The translations under genes were made by a program, and so were the position numbers. A stretch of DNA of 64,000 nt from assembly GCA_024398135.1 (NCBI GenBank), contig CP073750.1:1798001-1862000 (forward strand), in the 5' to 3' direction. The notes below the pieces were generated by a model. The model worked only from the letters and a program-made list of their open reading frames with translations. It was not told the origin of the DNA and ran no database searches. Origin of the DNA: a bacterium SCSIO 12643 (lineage in GTDB: Bacteria; Bacteroidota; Bacteroidia; Flavobacteriales_G; Salibacteraceae). Numbering within the stretch: position 1 is the stretch's first letter; every line of letters begins with the position of its first letter. Below, one piece after another: positions 43,307 through 52,703 of this stretch.

Positions 43307-44135
43307 ATGTGTTTTTATACCGAACATTAAGTATCACACCCAATAAAACTAGCATAATCCCAAGGATTGTACTCCATACCGGGATAATGTCAAAAAGTGT
43401 AAAATCAAAGAAAAGCGCGAATACAATTCCTGCATATTTCAAACTAGCTACTTTATTTGCTTCTTCTGTTTGCCAGGCCCTGGTCATAAATACTTGAGCA
43501 ATTTGTGTAAATACACCCATAGCTAACAATATAAACCACTCTATTCCGACTGGTGTTTTCCAGTAATTCAAAGAAAATACAGACATCACCGGTATTGCGA
43601 TTAATGGAAAATACATCACCACAATTACCGGGTGGTCGGTTCCTTTCACTTTACGTATCATATTATACGCTAAACCCGAAAACACTGCGGATAATACACC
43701 AATTAAAACATACTTGAATTCAATATCTGTATTCAGTCCTTTCATAACGATAATTCCTAAAAAGGAAACTGCGAAAAAGAACCACTGCTTATGTTTCATA
43801 GGTTCTTTTAAAATCCAGATCGCAAATAAGGATGTAAAAATGGGGGATAGATATTGAATTGTTATCGCTGTAGCAATCGGAAGATTTTGGAGTGTATAAA
43901 AAAACATGGACAATGCAGTTACTCCAAAAACACCTCTTAAAATTAAAAGTTTTCTATTATTTCCAAATGGTGAAATACCTACTCTCCAAACCACAAACAA
44001 ACTTAAAACCAGTGAAATAATACTTCTAAAAAGAATCAATTCTGTTACAGGAAATCCTTCCAGTAATTTGACACATACTTGCATTAACGAAAACGAAAAT
44101 GAAGAAATCAACATGTATTTTACAGCCTTGTTCAA
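43305..44135 (-). CDS. EamA/DMT-superfamily transporter
   Basis: The 276-residue protein is almost entirely hydrophobic with about ten predicted helices arranged as two EamA repeats (ELILFRSIISLVLSL in the first; a second from about 150). The family exports amino acids or other metabolites; the substrate is not visible. The last residues are basic (NVRYKNT). The gene lies between convergent S9 and divergent gpsA genes and is alone on its strand. Confidence 0.85.
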   Translation of the reverse strand: MNKAVKYMLISSFSFSLMQVCVKLLEGFPVTELILFRSIISLVLSLFVVWRVGISPFGNNRKLLILRGVFGVTALSMFFYTLQNLPIATAITIQYLSPIFTSLFAIWILKEPMKHKQWFFFAVSFLGIIVMKGLNTDIEFKYVLIGVLSAVFSGLAYNMIRKVKGTDHPVIVVMYFPLIAIPVMSVFSLNYWKTPVGIEWFILLAMGVFTQIAQVFMTRAWQTEEANKVASLKYAGIVFALFFDFTLFDIIPVWSTILGIMLVLLGVILNVRYKNT

Positions 44136-44232
44136 CTCTGAAAATTAAAAGTGCGCAAAGTTCAAAGAAATTTTGAAACAGGGTAGCCAGCCTTGTTTAT
44201 ATTTGTTTATTGGGTAATTAAAAATAACAACA

Positions 44233-45225
44233 TTGGAAAGCATAAAAGTTGGCGTTTTAGGAAGTGGTAGTTGGGCTTCTGCTATTGTTAAAATGTTATG
44301 TGAAAACTTGGATTCCATTAATTGGTGGGTTCGAAACGAGAAATCAGCTGAACATATCATGGAGTATGGACACAACCCCAAGTACCTGACTTCAGTTAAC
44401 TTTAAAACTGAAAAACTCAATATATACACAGATATTGATGAGGTTATTTCTAATTCCGATATTATAGTTTTAGCTATTCCTTCCGCATTTGTTGTTAACG
44501 CTTTTGAAAAATACTCTATCAACTTAGATGGAAAAAAACTAGTTACTGCAGTAAAGGGTATAATCCCAGAACAAAACAGAATTCCTGTACGTTTTTTCCA
44601 TAAAGAGTATGGTGTAGATTATTCTGATATGTGTATGATTTCTGGGCCTTGTCATGCAGAAGAAGTTGCTCTGGAAAGATTAAGTTACCTAACTATTGCT
44701 GGCCAGGACGAAACATTTAATCAACAGATCGCAGATATTTTAGCTTGCAGATATATCAAAACGACCATATCTGATGATTTATTTGGAACTGAACTATCTG
44801 CTATTTTAAAAAATATTTACTCTATTGCCAGTGGCATTTATGCAGGTATTGGATATGGAGACAACTTCCAGGCTGTTTTAATTTCTAATGCGATTCAAGA
44901 AGTTGAAAGACTTATTGATGCGATCAATCCAATTCACCGTGATGTTTTAACATCAGCATATTTAGGCGATCTACTAGTTACGGCATATTCTCAATTTTCG
45001 AGAAATCGAAATTTCGGTTTTATGATCGGAAAGGGATATTCTGTAAAAACCGCACAAATCGAAATGGATATGGTGGCCGAAGGATACTACGCAGCAAAAA
45101 GTTTAATGGAAATCAACAAAAAATTTCAAGTAGAGATTCCGATTGTTGAAGCTGTATATAACGTACTATATCATAAAATTTCTCCAATTATTGAGATGAA
45201 GATTTTAGCAGAAAAATTCAGCTAA
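44233..45225 (+). CDS. gpsA: Glycerol-3-phosphate dehydrogenase [NAD(P)+]
   Basis: The 330-residue enzyme makes sn-glycerol-3-phosphate from dihydroxyacetone phosphate for phospholipid synthesis. The dinucleotide fold begins KVGVLGSGSWASA, and the catalytic lysine is in LKNIYSIASGI; the GPCHAEEV segment and the helical C-terminal domain are present. The start must be the TTG at 44233: an in-frame stop (TAA) lies at 44215 and there is no ATG, GTG or other TTG before the Rossmann strand. A TTG start suggests reduced translation. It leads a plus-strand group with the EamA gene and a small gene after it. Confidence 0.94.
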   Translation: MESIKVGVLGSGSWASAIVKMLCENLDSINWWVRNEKSAEHIMEYGHNPKYLTSVNFKTEKLNIYTDIDEVISNSDIIVLAIPSAFVVNAFEKYSINLDGKKLVTAVKGIIPEQNRIPVRFFHKEYGVDYSDMCMISGPCHAEEVALERLSYLTIAGQDETFNQQIADILACRYIKTTISDDLFGTELSAILKNIYSIASGIYAGIGYGDNFQAVLISNAIQEVERLIDAINPIHRDVLTSAYLGDLLVTAYSQFSRNRNFGFMIGKGYSVKTAQIEMDMVAEGYYAAKSLMEINKKFQVEIPIVEAVYNVLYHKISPIIEMKILAEKFS

Positions 45226-45252
45226 CCTTTTAATTTTTTCGGATGAACAAAA

Positions 45253-46164
45253 ATGGAAAAGACTGCTACGCTTAAAGATTATCTAAAACTTCATTCGGTA
45301 ATTCTTGTTTGGGGTTTTACAGGTATTCTTGGAAAAGTAATAACAGTATCAGCAGTTTCCATTGTTTGGTATAGAACCCTAATTGCCTTTTTAAGTCTCT
45401 TTATTTTTCTATATCTTAAAAGAAGTGAAATAAAAGTTCCTACTGGAGTTCTCACCAAATATCTACTTACAGGCATTATTGTGGCACTTCACTGGTTCTT
45501 CTTTTTTGAGGCTTTAAAGGTTTCCACAGTTTCCGTTACTCTGGCCACATTGGCGTCCGCCACTTTATTCACATCTATCTTAGAGCCTATTTTTTTCAAA
45601 AAGAAAATCGTGGGATACGAAATTCTTTTCGGACTGATGGTTATTACCGGATTATTACTCATTTTCAGCTTCGAAACAAAATACCAATTGGGAATTATTT
45701 ATAGTTTGTTATCCGCCTTTTGTGCCTCTTTGTTTACAACTCTAAACGGGATATTTGTTGGAAATGGAGGTAAACCAGCTCAAATTACCATGTACGAAAT
45801 GTTGGGGGCTGTGCTTACAATCACGATATATCTTTTGGTATTTGAACATTTCGAGATCAGCAATCTCAGTTTAATAGATCCACTTAGCGGTATTTTCCAT
45901 CTTAACTTAATCTACCTGCTTATTCTAGGTATTATTTGTACCTCAATTGCTTTTGTGATTAGTGTGGATGTAATGAAAAAATTGACCCCATTTACGGTTT
46001 CTATTAGTATCAACATGGAACCTATATATGCCATCATTTTGGCTTTACTTTTCTTTGGAGAAGATGAAAAAATGACCTGGGGTTTTTATTTGGGTACACT
46101 GCTCATCATAACCACTATTTTTGGTAACGGTTTTCTTAAAAAAAGAAACACTTTAAAAAAGTAA
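45253..46164 (+). CDS. EamA/DMT-superfamily transporter
   Basis: The 303-residue membrane protein has ten predicted helices in two EamA repeats (first around HSVILVWGFTGILGKV, second from about 155), ending with a basic tail (KKRNTLKK). It follows gpsA by 27 bases and precedes the next small gene by 3 bases, so the three are probably one operon. It is unlike the other EamA protein in the window beyond the family pattern. The substrate is unknown. Confidence 0.87.
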   Translation: MEKTATLKDYLKLHSVILVWGFTGILGKVITVSAVSIVWYRTLIAFLSLFIFLYLKRSEIKVPTGVLTKYLLTGIIVALHWFFFFEALKVSTVSVTLATLASATLFTSILEPIFFKKKIVGYEILFGLMVITGLLLIFSFETKYQLGIIYSLLSAFCASLFTTLNGIFVGNGGKPAQITMYEMLGAVLTITIYLLVFEHFEISNLSLIDPLSGIFHLNLIYLLILGIICTSIAFVISVDVMKKLTPFTVSISINMEPIYAIILALLFFGEDEKMTWGFYLGTLLIITTIFGNGFLKKRNTLKK

Positions 46165-46167
46165 TAA

Positions 46168-46503
46168 ATGGAAGATCTACTTGAAAAAGACTGGCAGGAT
46201 ACAAAAGCCAAATTTGAAAAAATATTTGGTGAGGGATTAGAAATGGATGGCATTTTATTTCTTATTGGTGTTCAGGAATTAGGGAAAGGATTCAGAACTT
46301 TTCAAAAAGATGAAAAGATGAACTTAATGCATATTGCAGTATGTAAATTACTAGAACAATATGGTTATTATGAATTTTCACATAGAGATGACGATGGTTG
46401 GCCTCATTTCAACCAAAATGACCATCTACCTCAATTATCAAAAAAAGATCAGGAGAAGCTCTTAAAAGAAGCTATAATTACTTACAGTCGTACAGAGTTA
46501 TAG
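46168..46503 (+). CDS. Conserved small acidic protein of unknown function
   Basis: The 111-residue soluble protein is mainly helical and charged (MEDLLEKDWQDTKAKFEKIFGEGLEMDG...). A helical stretch with LIGVQELGKGFRTFQKDEKMNLMH and a terminal LSKKDQEKLLKEAI helix are the clearest features. It begins 3 bases after the EamA stop and its end overlaps the convergent lipoprotein gene by 26 bases. Family unrecognised; a small conserved Bacteroidota protein is plausible. Confidence 0.7.
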   Translation: MEDLLEKDWQDTKAKFEKIFGEGLEMDGILFLIGVQELGKGFRTFQKDEKMNLMHIAVCKLLEQYGYYEFSHRDDDGWPHFNQNDHLPQLSKKDQEKLLKEAIITYSRTEL

Positions 46504-46891
46504 TCTGTTTACTGGTTTGTTCAGGTTTAATACTAATAAACGTTGTTCCGCAAATAGTATCTTTGGTAATAGTCATTGTCGTATCCGGTAGTACACCAGT
46601 AATAACAGTATCGTAAATATTACCCGCAGCAGTCACTTGCAACACTTTAGGAAGTTCAAACTCACGTGTATAGACGCCATTTTTATCTGCAGCTCCTTCA
46701 ATTTCGATTTCACAAGGAAGGTTAACCGAAGACGTACAAGTCAATAAAACATCAGCAAAAGGTACTGGATCTCCATCCTTAGTAACCACAACTATCTCTG
46801 CTACTGTTGGCTCAACCGTCTTTTTACATGATACGATAAAAGCAAAGCCGATAACTACTAAAACAGTTACTAAATTAAATACACTTTTCAT
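46478..46891 (-). CDS. Lipoprotein with a carboxypeptidase-regulatory-like beta domain
   Basis: The 137-residue protein has a lipobox (residues about 18-22, FIVSC) after a hydrophobic leader, so the cysteine at 22 should be lipidated and the protein anchored to a membrane. The rest is a small beta domain with AEIVVVTKDGDPVPFADVLLTC, the pattern seen in carboxypeptidase regulatory-like or Ig-like modules. Its stop overlaps the end of the convergent gene by 26 bases. It follows the TonB receptor gene on the same strand after 107 bases. Role unknown. Confidence 0.75.
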   Translation of the reverse strand: MKSVFNLVTVLVVIGFAFIVSCKKTVEPTVAEIVVVTKDGDPVPFADVLLTCTSSVNLPCEIEIEGAADKNGVYTREFELPKVLQVTAAGNIYDTVITGVLPDTTMTITKDTICGTTFISIKPEQTSKQTITLYDCK

Positions 46892-46998
46892 TTATACTTT
46901 TTTTAAAATGCTTGTTGGTCTAAGAATACAAACACAGATATTTCGCCAATATTAGCTATTTAACGCGTTATTCGCAAGTTAAATATACGCAAGCCCAG

Positions 46999-49404
46999 TT
47001 AAATAGTTGCTTTTAATGAAGCTATAAAATTAAAACCAGGACCGACAATTCCAGATGAATACGCACGATATCGCTGATTTGTTATATTCTCAACACCAAA
47101 GGTTAACATTGATTTTTTGGTAATATATATAGCTGATTTTAAATTTAGAGTGTACCAATTCGGTGCATATAAACCTCCATTTTCATCTAAAACATAAATA
47201 TGCGGCTTTAACAATTCAGATGGTGCCATTTTTTTATTTGATATAGCACCATTATAGTTGATATACGCATCAAACCTTAACTTTTTAAACTCATAAATTA
47301 TATGTGCATTTGCAAAGACAGGAGTTACATGTCTTAAATTATTTCCTTCATTGTCTTTACCATAAGTATATGTAACACCACCCTTGCATTTCCAATTTCT
47401 ATTTATTTCAGCAGATACATTCAAACTTACCCCTGAAATCTTAGCGCTTCCGGTATTTACAATTGCCTGTACCTGACTTAACTCTCCATCATAAATTATG
47501 GAGTCCTGACCATTTACCTGAAATTCTCTTTGAACCATAGCATCCACTAAAAACGAATAAAAACCGGATAATTCAAACTTGTACTGTTTATCTGATCCAA
47601 AGGTCTTAGCTAACAAACCATCTACAGAATACAAATATTCGGGTTTTAAATCCGGATTTGGAACAATAACATTTCCAGGTTGTGAATCAAACACTTTAGC
47701 TATATCATCAATATTCGGAGCTTTAAATCCAGAGGAAAAATTCATATTCATCTGCCAGGATTCACCTGGTCGATGTGCCACACCTAAACTACCTGTTACC
47801 GCACCTGTATTCTGATCAATCTCATAATTACCCTGACTTTTATAAAAAGTAGTATCTAAAGTAGCATCTATCAATATTTGATTATAACGAAGTCCAAAAA
47901 CAAACGTAGTTTTTCGGCTATGATTTACTTGAAAATTTACATACGCAGCGTTACTCATATATCTGGAATCATCAGGATATCTGGTCATAATTGGAATTTC
48001 TTCACCATTATCTTTGGATATAGCTTTTGATTTTACCTTGTTATAAATGAATTCCACCCCATAATAAAGCGTTGACCTTCCACTAATGGCATTATCAAAA
48101 TCAAAATTGGCGGAATACATATCTACCTGCTCCGTTTGATTTTTCTCAGATGTTGAACCAAACCTTCTACTAATTCTACTTTCTTCAAAATTTTGAAATG
48201 CCAGGGTTACTTTTAAATTATCAAATGCTCCATTAGGTGCATTTAAATTCATAGATAGATTATTCATCATCCACTTTTGAGGACCATAATCCCACCTGGC
48301 AAATTTTAAAGTGTCTTCATTTTTACGTTGAATCAATCGATCATATCTAGGAATATCGGAAGTATTAGAATAAAGAAAACTATAATCGAAATTAATTCTA
48401 TCGTTTAATTTATAACCGATTTTTTGCATTAATGCATATGAAGAATATCCTGTAAACTTTTGCTCTAACCCATCTCCATTCAATATCATTTTATCTGCTC
48501 CGTCTATCGTTTCTACGTAGTCTTTTCTGAGATATTCATCACGTCCATTGGTTCCCATTTTTAAATCTGAAAATTGACTATATGAAATCGATGTTACTGA
48601 GCTCCATTTTGATGAGCCTATTGAAAAATCAATATGAGGACTTAACTCATTATTCGCACTACTATATCGGACCATTGCATTTCCTTTGAAAAAGTTTCCC
48701 GAATCAGAATATGATGTGGATAAAGTTTGAAAATCCATCACACCTCCTAAGGCATCACTGCCATAAATCACTGACCCCGGGCCAAAAACTACTTCACTTT
48801 TCTCTACAATATTTGGATCAATAGATATCACATTTTGTAAATTTCCTCCTCTAAAAATCGCATTGTTCATTCTAACACCATCCACAACAATCAACACTTT
48901 ATTTGCCGAAAACCCCCTAATCATTGGACTTCCTCCACCCATTTGGCTTTTCTGTACAAATACTTCTCCTGAAGATGCTATTAAATCAGCTGACGTTTGA
49001 GGATCGTTAAGCTTAATATCTTTTGCGGTAATTGAAACCAGTTTATTTGGAACTTCCTCACGCGCCTGAATTCTCTTATTTGCCGAAATCACAAACTCTT
49101 CGAGATTTAATATGGTTGGATGTAATTCTAACTTGTATCTGGAAGTATATAAATCTTGTTTTTTGAATAATACCTGTGTGTAAGATGTATGAGAAAAAAC
49201 CATAAAGTCATTATTCTCAAATTCTGAAATATCACAAGTTCCCAGGGAATCCGTAGTCGTAGATTTTTTTTCATCGATCGTATAGATATGCACTCCTGAA
49301 ATAGGTTCTTTTGTAGCATAATCTATAACCTCCAATTTTTGTGCAAATACATTTTGCATAAAAACTATCAATCCAAAAACCAATATAAAAAATGAAATTT
49401 TCAT
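46999..49404 (-). CDS. TonB-dependent receptor, heme-receptor-like
   Basis: The 801-residue outer-membrane receptor has a signal peptide, a CarboxypepD_reg-like domain (about 22-100), a plug domain (about 115-230, PMIRGFSANKVLIVVDGVRMNNAIFRGGNLQ) and a 22-strand-type barrel ending with the expected terminal strand (FNFIASLKATI). The plug motif RGFSANKVLIVVDGVR and the VFGPGSVIYGSDALGGV segment resemble heme/hemoglobin receptors. No periplasmic binding protein or ABC genes are adjacent, so the ligand is a guess. Its ATG overlaps the stop of recO by one base. Confidence 0.88.
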   Translation of the reverse strand: MKISFFILVFGLIVFMQNVFAQKLEVIDYATKEPISGVHIYTIDEKKSTTTDSLGTCDISEFENNDFMVFSHTSYTQVLFKKQDLYTSRYKLELHPTILNLEEFVISANKRIQAREEVPNKLVSITAKDIKLNDPQTSADLIASSGEVFVQKSQMGGGSPMIRGFSANKVLIVVDGVRMNNAIFRGGNLQNVISIDPNIVEKSEVVFGPGSVIYGSDALGGVMDFQTLSTSYSDSGNFFKGNAMVRYSSANNELSPHIDFSIGSSKWSSVTSISYSQFSDLKMGTNGRDEYLRKDYVETIDGADKMILNGDGLEQKFTGYSSYALMQKIGYKLNDRINFDYSFLYSNTSDIPRYDRLIQRKNEDTLKFARWDYGPQKWMMNNLSMNLNAPNGAFDNLKVTLAFQNFEESRISRRFGSTSEKNQTEQVDMYSANFDFDNAISGRSTLYYGVEFIYNKVKSKAISKDNGEEIPIMTRYPDDSRYMSNAAYVNFQVNHSRKTTFVFGLRYNQILIDATLDTTFYKSQGNYEIDQNTGAVTGSLGVAHRPGESWQMNMNFSSGFKAPNIDDIAKVFDSQPGNVIVPNPDLKPEYLYSVDGLLAKTFGSDKQYKFELSGFYSFLVDAMVQREFQVNGQDSIIYDGELSQVQAIVNTGSAKISGVSLNVSAEINRNWKCKGGVTYTYGKDNEGNNLRHVTPVFANAHIIYEFKKLRFDAYINYNGAISNKKMAPSELLKPHIYVLDENGGLYAPNWYTLNLKSAIYITKKSMLTFGVENITNQRYRAYSSGIVGPGFNFIASLKATI

Positions 49405-50120
49405 TAAACAAACAGCGTTTCCAAAACTCCTTGAGATTTCAGGTTTGTTAATCCGGGAATATGAATCTGATAATATCTTATCAGCGCATCCAGGATCACT
49501 TTTCTTTCAGAACTATTAAAATTCAGTGTATTACATGTATCAATTTTCGTGCCCAGCAACGATGCAAACATATCTTTTTTTTCTCCTTCCAGATATGCAC
49601 TGCTACTCGGTAAAATATCAGTAAAAACACCTTCTTGCATATCGAAATAATAACCAGATTTTAAATGAGGTTGGAAGCCTAAATATCTACTCAACTCTTT
49701 TAAAAAAACCAGATGAAAATTTGCTATGCTGTCTTTTGTAATTTCCAAATACTTTAAAGCATTTTCAACAAATAAGAACATTTCTTTTTCTGGATGAGGT
49801 TCTTTGATACATCTATTCAACAATTCCGATAGAAATAAAACAATCATACGTTTTCCCATATTTGAACGAATATCAATATACGGAGTGTTTAACTTTATCT
49901 CTTTAGGACGGATTAACTTCTCAACATCTTTAAAGTTAGCTACAATATCCAGAATACTTAAGGGTTCAAATAGAGCAATACCAACTTTTGATTTTTTTCC
50001 TTTTACTCCGGAAACCAGAAAACTTATTTTTCCATAGTCCAGAGCTAAAGCCTGAACCACTATACTATTTTCAGAGTAATTGGTTTTGTGTAAAACAATA
50101 ATTCGCGTTTTACTATACAT
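49404..50120 (-). CDS. recO: DNA repair protein RecO
   Basis: The 238-residue protein has the N-terminal OB-fold (TRIIVLHKTNYSENSIVVQALALDYGKISFLVSGVKG) followed by a helical domain and lacks the usual zinc cysteines. RecO helps RecF/RecR load RecA on SSB-coated DNA. It lies 17 bases after porZ and overlaps the TonB receptor gene by one base (TAATG), so the three are probably co-transcribed. recO next to porZ is a common Bacteroidota arrangement. Confidence 0.93.
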   Translation of the reverse strand: MYSKTRIIVLHKTNYSENSIVVQALALDYGKISFLVSGVKGKKSKVGIALFEPLSILDIVANFKDVEKLIRPKEIKLNTPYIDIRSNMGKRMIVLFLSELLNRCIKEPHPEKEMFLFVENALKYLEITKDSIANFHLVFLKELSRYLGFQPHLKSGYYFDMQEGVFTDILPSSSAYLEGEKKDMFASLLGTKIDTCNTLNFNSSERKVILDALIRYYQIHIPGLTNLKSQGVLETLFV

Positions 50121-50137
50121 AGCAATGTTTCATTCAG

Positions 50138-52477
50138 CTATTTGGTAAACAGAATTTTAGCAACCTGAGAATCATTACCTTGTGTATCTATTCCAAAAAC
50201 CAAATACACCCCGGTAGCCACTCTATTTCCATTCATATCATTTCCATTCCAAACCGCCTGTGTTCCTTCAGCAATTGTTTCAAACACCATATTTCCAGCA
50301 ACATCGGTAATTCTAACCGCAGAATTTGCCGTTAACCCTTTAATCGCAATTAATCCATAATAGTCTTCAGGTACGGGATTAGGGTATGCATACGTATCTT
50401 TCAATCTTGCCTCTGCATCTGTTGCTGTACCTTTAAAAGCTATGATGCCTTCATTGGTTCCAAATAAAACCTCTCCAGTTGATTCATTAATTTCTATTGT
50501 TCTAATAAAATTAGAGATTAAAGGACTATTCTCTGCGGTAAAGTGATGAATCTCTTCGGTTCCATCAGCTGACATTAAAAATACACCTGAGCCTCTCGTT
50601 CCAAACCATTTTCGATTCGCACCATCAACTGCAATTGCGGTAACCGTTTCTGTACCCAATAAATACTGGAAATAACCATCAACTGATACAATGATTTGCT
50701 GCGCATCTACATTTGCATTTTCGACAAAAACACTACTCGGTGAATGAAATACAGCAACACCCTCTGCAGTTCCAACCCAAATTTCACCATCTTTATCTTC
50801 AGCTATACTGTAGATGTCTCTAGAAGGTAATCCTCCGGTACCAGAATTATTATTAAGAATTCGTGATTGATCATCCGAAACATCATCCAGCGTTCCTCCA
50901 TCATCAAAAACTAAAATTCCTTTCCCAGCATGAGGTAAAATCGTCCATTTATATCCGCTCTCAGCAACAATCATTGGTCCGGTAAGATCTTCCGAAATAA
51001 GCGAACCAAAACTATACGAATACCATTTTTTATCATATGTATATACTGCTACCGGAAATTCATTTCTTGAATTAGCCATCCATAAATTCCCTTGCGAATC
51101 AAAATCAAATCCAGTCACTCCGACCCAACCTTCAAGTCCTCCTGCTTCCTTCAAAGTACTGTTTTGTTCGTCAAAAATATTAGACGTTTTATAGTTTTTA
51201 AATTCAATTAATCCACCACCTAAAGATGCTCCATAAGCCAAATTTGGATCGTTAGGATGTGAAATCACATCGATGATATCATACACACTATCTAAAACAG
51301 GATCCTTGAATTTATTGATATTATCCCAGTTTAATGACTTATCGCGCCAATAAACACCATCATTACTAAATACATTGTTCCAATTATTTTCACGTCCTCC
51401 GGCAGCCACCCAAATTCTATTTTCTCTAATATCAATTGCATCCACCTTAGCATTATTCGGACTCTCTGGATGTACTACGGTATACCAAAACGGTCTTGGA
51501 TTCTCAATTAAACCCAGTTCATTATCTCCAATCCAAATCACACTATCCTTGCCTAAAATAGCATCATTAGCGGAAGCGAATGTACCCTCTCCATAATTCA
51601 CAATTCTATTCATTTCATTCCAATCATTATCATATGAAGAGATATATTGATAATGAGAAATTAATAAGTAATTATCATATGCAGAAACTGATTTATTTGA
51701 TTTGCCAAATAATTCAATAATTGGAGTCCACAACTGTGAGGAATTCATTTCGTAAAGCGTATCCGAATCTGCAGTATCTCCTGGTAAATTTGCAAATACT
51801 CTATCACCAAAAGACTCCACAATATCATACGATTTATTCGGATATGGCAAATTCATATCCTTTTTCCAGGTTTCATAAAAGGTAATTTGCGGATCATTCA
51901 TATAAGCTTTTCGGATTCCATCTACAGTAGCTGCATAAATGGTATCCGCATAAATGGTAATATCATTTACAAATATGTAACCTCCATTTTCATCAATCAG
52001 ATAAGTCTCTGAAAATTCCTTACGCTCTACATCAAACTTAATAATCCCAAATCCGGTTGCAATAAAAGCATACTGCTTATACATATGGATTTTATTCAGC
52101 GATTTATTTCCGGCAATCGTTTTTCTATTTAGATCGGTAAGTGTGATAATTTCAAAAGGAGTAATTAAATCAATTTTACCATTCACATATCCAACTACAA
52201 ATGTTTTTTCTTGCTGATTATAGCCAACACAAGTGACACCAATATCTGATAGTCCTTCAACTTTTGAAAATCTTAAAAAACTATTATCGTCTTTTATAAA
52301 TTCAATTAAACCAGAATACGTTGCTCCATAAACTCGATCTTCACCTTCAGCTACCGAAAAAACTTTATGGTAAGGTAGATAATCTACCCACTCATTAACT
52401 TGCCCTCCTTGTCCATAAATTGATAAAGTTGTAAAGAGTGCAGTAAATATTGAAATATAAATTTCCTTTAGTTTCAT
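50138..52477 (-). CDS. porZ: Type IX secretion system protein PorZ
   Basis: The 779-residue protein has a signal peptide, two beta-propellers made of regulator-propeller repeats (first: WVDYLPYHKVFSVAEGEDRVYGATYSGLIEF, GLSDIGVTCVGY; later: GLPSRDIYSIAEDKDGEIWVGT) and a T9SS-type C-terminal domain (from about 690, AYPNPVPEDYYG). PorZ sits on the outer face and works in the attachment complex that joins cargo to A-LPS after the sorting domain is removed. ATG at 52477 is preferred over 52507, which adds ten residues without signal character. recO follows after 17 bases. Confidence 0.9.
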   Translation of the reverse strand: MKLKEIYISIFTALFTTLSIYGQGGQVNEWVDYLPYHKVFSVAEGEDRVYGATYSGLIEFIKDDNSFLRFSKVEGLSDIGVTCVGYNQQEKTFVVGYVNGKIDLITPFEIITLTDLNRKTIAGNKSLNKIHMYKQYAFIATGFGIIKFDVERKEFSETYLIDENGGYIFVNDITIYADTIYAATVDGIRKAYMNDPQITFYETWKKDMNLPYPNKSYDIVESFGDRVFANLPGDTADSDTLYEMNSSQLWTPIIELFGKSNKSVSAYDNYLLISHYQYISSYDNDWNEMNRIVNYGEGTFASANDAILGKDSVIWIGDNELGLIENPRPFWYTVVHPESPNNAKVDAIDIRENRIWVAAGGRENNWNNVFSNDGVYWRDKSLNWDNINKFKDPVLDSVYDIIDVISHPNDPNLAYGASLGGGLIEFKNYKTSNIFDEQNSTLKEAGGLEGWVGVTGFDFDSQGNLWMANSRNEFPVAVYTYDKKWYSYSFGSLISEDLTGPMIVAESGYKWTILPHAGKGILVFDDGGTLDDVSDDQSRILNNNSGTGGLPSRDIYSIAEDKDGEIWVGTAEGVAVFHSPSSVFVENANVDAQQIIVSVDGYFQYLLGTETVTAIAVDGANRKWFGTRGSGVFLMSADGTEEIHHFTAENSPLISNFIRTIEINESTGEVLFGTNEGIIAFKGTATDAEARLKDTYAYPNPVPEDYYGLIAIKGLTANSAVRITDVAGNMVFETIAEGTQAVWNGNDMNGNRVATGVYLVFGIDTQGNDSQVAKILFTK

Positions 52478-52701
52478 GCTTTTAAATCTATACTGACAAA
52501 CTTTCAAATCATTGAAATATTGCTAATTGTATAAAAAATCAGGTTATTCTTAATTATACATCTGATTATCAATTAAATATATTAAACCTTCTAAAATCTC
52601 ACAACTCAAATAAACTTAATACTAGTATCATATTCTAACATTACTATTCAAAATAAGCCTTATTTCAAGTTTAAATTAAAAAATCTGTGTTTCACGTGAA
52701 A
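52478..52701. other. AT-rich spacer upstream of porZ, downstream of mnmG
   Basis: The 224-base gap contains one parS-like palindrome at its edge (52688-52703) and otherwise only A/T-rich sequence; no reading frame, RNA or DnaA-box cluster was seen. Confidence 0.5.
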
Positions 52702-52703
52702 CT
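52688..52703. other. parS-like centromere site (15/16)
   Basis: TGTTTCACGTGAAACT differs only at the last base from the palindromic parS consensus TGTTTCACGTGAAACA, which is bound by ParB. It overlaps the mnmG stop codon by two bases. Confidence 0.75.
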
